Source: CSSED10-109M sp964349455 (GTDB taxonomy: Bacteria > Bacillota_I > Bacilli_A > RF39 > UBA660). From it: a DNA stretch of 25,645 nucleotides. Made by a program: the position numbers and the translations under genes. This document shows positions 22,986 through 25,645 of this stretch, one piece after another. The notes below the pieces were generated by a model. It had not been told where the DNA came from and made no database searches. It was given only the letters and a program-made list of their open reading frames with translations. Location: NCBI GenBank assembly GCA_964349455.1, contig CAYGGG010000007.1:1-25645 (forward strand), read 5' to 3'. The stretch's first letter is position 1. Each line of letters starts with the position of its first letter.

Positions 22986-25372
22986 TACTTCACCACAATA
23001 TTAACTAATTTATTTTTAACTGTAATTACTTTAATAATTTTCTTCTTTTCAATATTTTTCTTAACATTATCTTGTTCAAAAGCAATTCTTTCCATTTCTT
23101 TTTCATCAAGATCAATATCCATCTCAACCTTACTTCTAATTTTACCATTGACTTGAACAATCATTTCATACTTTTCTTCCCTAATCAAAGATTGATTATA
23201 AGTTGGCCATTTTGTTTTAAAAATACTTTCATTGTGACCTAACATCTGCCATAACTCTTCTGCTAAATGTGGTGTAAAAACAGCGATTAAAATTGCAAAA
23301 GTTTCTAAAGATGTTTTATTTTTAATTTCTTCTTTTGTAATATAATTAAATAAAATTCTAATTTTAGCAATTGCCGTATTATATTTTAAAGCTTCAATAT
23401 CTTCTGTTACTTCTTTAATCGTTTTATGGACAATATTTAACAAAGCACTATCTTCTTGATTATTAGGATTCACTTCTTGATAATAACTATAAACTTTTTC
23501 TAAAAATCTTTTAATCCCATTAATACCACTATCAGAAAAATCGCCACCCTCTTGATAAGGCCCTAAAAACATAATATACATTCTTAACACATCAGCCCCA
23601 TAATCATTTAAATAATCATCTGGATTAACCACATTGCCCTTTGACTTACTCATTTTAAAACCATCTTTAGTAATAATGCCATGAGCTCTAAACTTTTTAA
23701 AAGGTTCCTCAAAATTTAAAAGTCCAAAATCCTTTAAAGCCATTGTTAAAAACCTGGTATACATTAAATGCAACACTGCATGTTCATTACCGCCAATATA
23801 CATATCAACTGGTAGCCATTTATCTAATCTTTCTTGATCAAACGCTTTATCATTAAACTCAGTACAAGGATACCTTAAAAAATACCAAGCGGAATCGAGA
23901 AAATTATCCATCACATCAGTTTCCCTTTTAGCAGGAAGACCACATTTTGGACAAATTGTATTAACAAAATCAGCTACTTTTGAAAGTGGTGATGTTCCTT
24001 CACCTTTTGGTCGAAAATCTTCAACTTCCGGAAGTAAAACTGGCAAATTCTTTTCAGCAACAATTCCACATTTTTCACAATAAACAATTGGAATTGGTGG
24101 ACCCCAATATCTTTGTCTTGAAATACACCAATCATGAAGCCGATAATTTGTTTTACGCTCTGCTCCCTTTTCTTTTACCAACCAATCAGTAATCTTTTCA
24201 ATTGCTTGTTCACTAGCAAGCCCATTAAAATTACCCGAATTAACCATTATTCCTTCTTCAGTATACGCTTCTTTTTCAATTCCCGTTTCACTTTTAATCA
24301 CTTCAATAATTGGTAATTGATATTTTTTAGCAAAATCATAATCCCTTTGATCATGAGCTGGGACGGCCATAATCGCACCCGTGCCATAAGCCATCAAAAC
24401 ATAGTCCGAAATCCAAACTGGAATTTTTTGATTAGTTGCTGGATTAATTACATAGGCACCAGTAAAAACACCGGTTTTTTCCTTTTCAAGGCTTTCACGA
24501 TCAATTGTTGTTTTACGCTCTGCTTCTTTAACATAAGCAAAAACTGCTTCTTTATATTCATCTTTAACGATTTTTTTTAATATAGGATGCTCTGGTGCAA
24601 TTACCATATAAGTTGCTCCAAAAATAGTATCTGGCCTAGTGGTATAAACAATTAATGATTCGCCATTTTCAAATTTGAACAAAAGTTCCGCTCCATTTGA
24701 TTTACCAATCCATCTTTTTTGTGCTGTTTTAGTCGTCTCTGACCAATCAATCCAATCTAAATTATTTAAAAGTTTTTCACTATAATCAGTTATCTTAAAA
24801 AACCATTGCTCAGTTTCTTTTTTTTCAACAATACTTTTACATCTTTCACAACTACCACCCTCTACTTGTTCATTCGCTAAAACGGTTAAACAAGAAGGAC
24901 ACCAATTAACTGGTGACTTTTTTCGATAAGCCAAACCACCATTAAAAAGTTGCACAAAAATCCATTGCGTCCACTTATAATAATTGGGATCAGTTGTATC
25001 AACTTGATGATTCCAATCAAAAATTGCCCCTAATTTTTTTAATTGATTTTCACGAAAATTTTCAATATTTTTAGGAATTAATTCAGCTGGGTGAACACCA
25101 ATTTTAATCGCATAATTTTCACTATGAATTCCAAAAGCATCAAACCCCATTGGTTCAAAAACATCATAACCATTTAATTTTTTATATCGACCATAAATAT
25201 CCGAACCGATATAAGCAAATACATTACCAAAATGAAGCCCTTCGGCTGATGGATAAGGAAACATCATTAAATTGTAAAATGGATTTTTGGCGTTTTCTAA
25301 ATCAACTTGATGAAGATTACTTTTTTCCCACTCCGCTTGCCATTTCTTCTCGGTTTTTAAAAAATTATACAT
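22985..25372 (-). CDS. leuS: Leucine--tRNA ligase
   Basis: Class I synthetase that charges tRNA-Leu, 795 residues. The catalytic core starts with MMFPYPSAEGLHFGNVFAY, where the usual HIGH-type motif (HVGH) reads HFGN. The KMSKS loop is GFKMSKSKGN near residue 572. Zinc-binding cysteines occur in CPSC/CERC and CEKC/CPKC pairs. The CP1 editing domain is present, with TTRPDTIFGATYMV and AVPAHDQRDYDF including the editing Asp. The ATG at 25372 follows AAGGAGG by eight bases; upstream codons (frame to 25417) are rejected. The gene overlaps the preceding small ORF by eight bases. Confidence 0.96.
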   Translation of the reverse strand: MYNFLKTEKKWQAEWEKSNLHQVDLENAKNPFYNLMMFPYPSAEGLHFGNVFAYIGSDIYGRYKKLNGYDVFEPMGFDAFGIHSENYAIKIGVHPAELIPKNIENFRENQLKKLGAIFDWNHQVDTTDPNYYKWTQWIFVQLFNGGLAYRKKSPVNWCPSCLTVLANEQVEGGSCERCKSIVEKKETEQWFFKITDYSEKLLNNLDWIDWSETTKTAQKRWIGKSNGAELLFKFENGESLIVYTTRPDTIFGATYMVIAPEHPILKKIVKDEYKEAVFAYVKEAERKTTIDRESLEKEKTGVFTGAYVINPATNQKIPVWISDYVLMAYGTGAIMAVPAHDQRDYDFAKKYQLPIIEVIKSETGIEKEAYTEEGIMVNSGNFNGLASEQAIEKITDWLVKEKGAERKTNYRLHDWCISRQRYWGPPIPIVYCEKCGIVAEKNLPVLLPEVEDFRPKGEGTSPLSKVADFVNTICPKCGLPAKRETDVMDNFLDSAWYFLRYPCTEFNDKAFDQERLDKWLPVDMYIGGNEHAVLHLMYTRFLTMALKDFGLLNFEEPFKKFRAHGIITKDGFKMSKSKGNVVNPDDYLNDYGADVLRMYIMFLGPYQEGGDFSDSGINGIKRFLEKVYSYYQEVNPNNQEDSALLNIVHKTIKEVTEDIEALKYNTAIAKIRILFNYITKEEIKNKTSLETFAILIAVFTPHLAEELWQMLGHNESIFKTKWPTYNQSLIREEKYEMIVQVNGKIRSKVEMDIDLDEKEMERIAFEQDNVKKNIEKKKIIKVITVKNKLVNIVVK

Positions 25373-25645
25373 TTTTTTCCTCCTTCTGCAACCTTTTACC
25401 CAGCACATGATAAACAATTAATTGTAGAATAATTAAAATAAAAAAAGCAATAAATATTTTTAAGACAAGATGATCAAAATATTGAACTAAATATAATGTT
25501 AAAGTAATGATAAATGAATTTAATATTGCAATTATTTTAACTACTTTTTTTAAATTTAGTTTTTTAAAATCTAATTTATAACGATTTGCTAAATACTGCA
25601 TCTCAATACTTTTTTGATAATTCTTAAAATGATTACTTTTTTTTA
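25365..25645 (-). CDS. Small two-helix membrane protein (5' end beyond window)
   Basis: The minus-strand frame ends at 25365 and stays open to the window edge, so the gene is probably partial. The visible part has a basic stretch (RYKLDFKKLNLKK), two hydrophobic segments (IIAILNSFIITLTLYLV and IFIAFFILIILQLIVYHVL) and a charged tail GKRLQKEEKNV. An ATG at 25601 exists but has a weak ribosome-binding site (78 residues from there), so a start further upstream is likely. Function unknown; overlaps leuS by eight bases and probably belongs to the same operon. Confidence 0.6.
   Translation of the reverse strand, partial: KKSNHFKNYQKSIEMQYLANRYKLDFKKLNLKKVVKIIAILNSFIITLTLYLVQYFDHLVLKIFIAFFILIILQLIVYHVLGKRLQKEEKNV

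Noticed and set aside
1..25645. CRISPR arrays, tRNA or rRNA genes, insertion sequences
   Set aside because: No regularly spaced short repeats, no recognisable tRNA or rRNA sequences, and no transposase or integrase motifs were seen on either strand.

Overview
This 25.6 kb window is AT-rich, densely packed chromosomal DNA, most likely from an uncultured, anaerobic, low-GC member of the Bacilli or a Mollicutes-related lineage (RF39 or Izemoplasma-like; an inference from gene content only). The support is strong AGGAGG ribosome-binding sites, consensus TTGACA-17-TATAAT promoters, a T-box upstream of pheS, a Gram-positive order of uppS-cdsA-rseP and an Rnf complex. Trp is encoded by TGG and TGA serves as a stop (rnfC, rnfA, pcm, the Clp-like gene and the response regulator), so the standard bacterial code applies rather than code 4. 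Apart from pyrG, all genes are on the minus strand.

Layout. 1-1712: pyrG with a hairpin-plus-U-tract leader, ending in a terminator shared with the convergent rseP. 1712-4283: uppS-cdsA-rseP (lipid carrier, phospholipid precursor, site-2 protease). 4308-5226: a lipoprotein gene with its own consensus promoter. 5231-8849: pheS-pheT controlled by a Phe T-box (specifier UUC). 8862-11928: a surface-protein locus with an 888-residue prepilin-like protein carrying six B-repeats and a Fibrobacter-type paralogous domain, followed by the decayed tail of a second such domain; this is the richest-GC part of the window.

11934-17339: an operon for a reduced Rnf (ferredoxin:NAD oxidoreductase) complex in the order rnfC, rnfD-rnfG fusion, a 30-residue membrane ORF, rnfE, rnfA, a 33-residue Cys-rich membrane ORF, and a short rnfB lacking its ferredoxin domain. 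It continues into an HD-domain hydrolase and a nitroreductase-like flavoprotein. The two small ORFs are the most interesting unannotated objects: both have the spacing, overlaps and start signals of real genes.

17354-19161: a monocistronic ClpA/ClpX-like AAA+ protein with one AAA module, an unrecognised 300-residue N-terminal region and a ClpP-type IGF loop. 19163-21143: a response regulator/histidine kinase pair with two minute ORFs in its leader. 21270-25645: a housekeeping operon reading small membrane protein, leuS, isoaspartyl methyltransferase, rnhB and a metallo-beta-lactamase-fold hydrolase, in which most junctions overlap by a few bases.

Functionally the window combines nucleotide, phospholipid and tRNA-charging functions with an energy-conserving membrane complex. 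No mobile element, CRISPR array, tRNA or rRNA was found. All assignments rest on motif recognition and manual reading; no database search was run.
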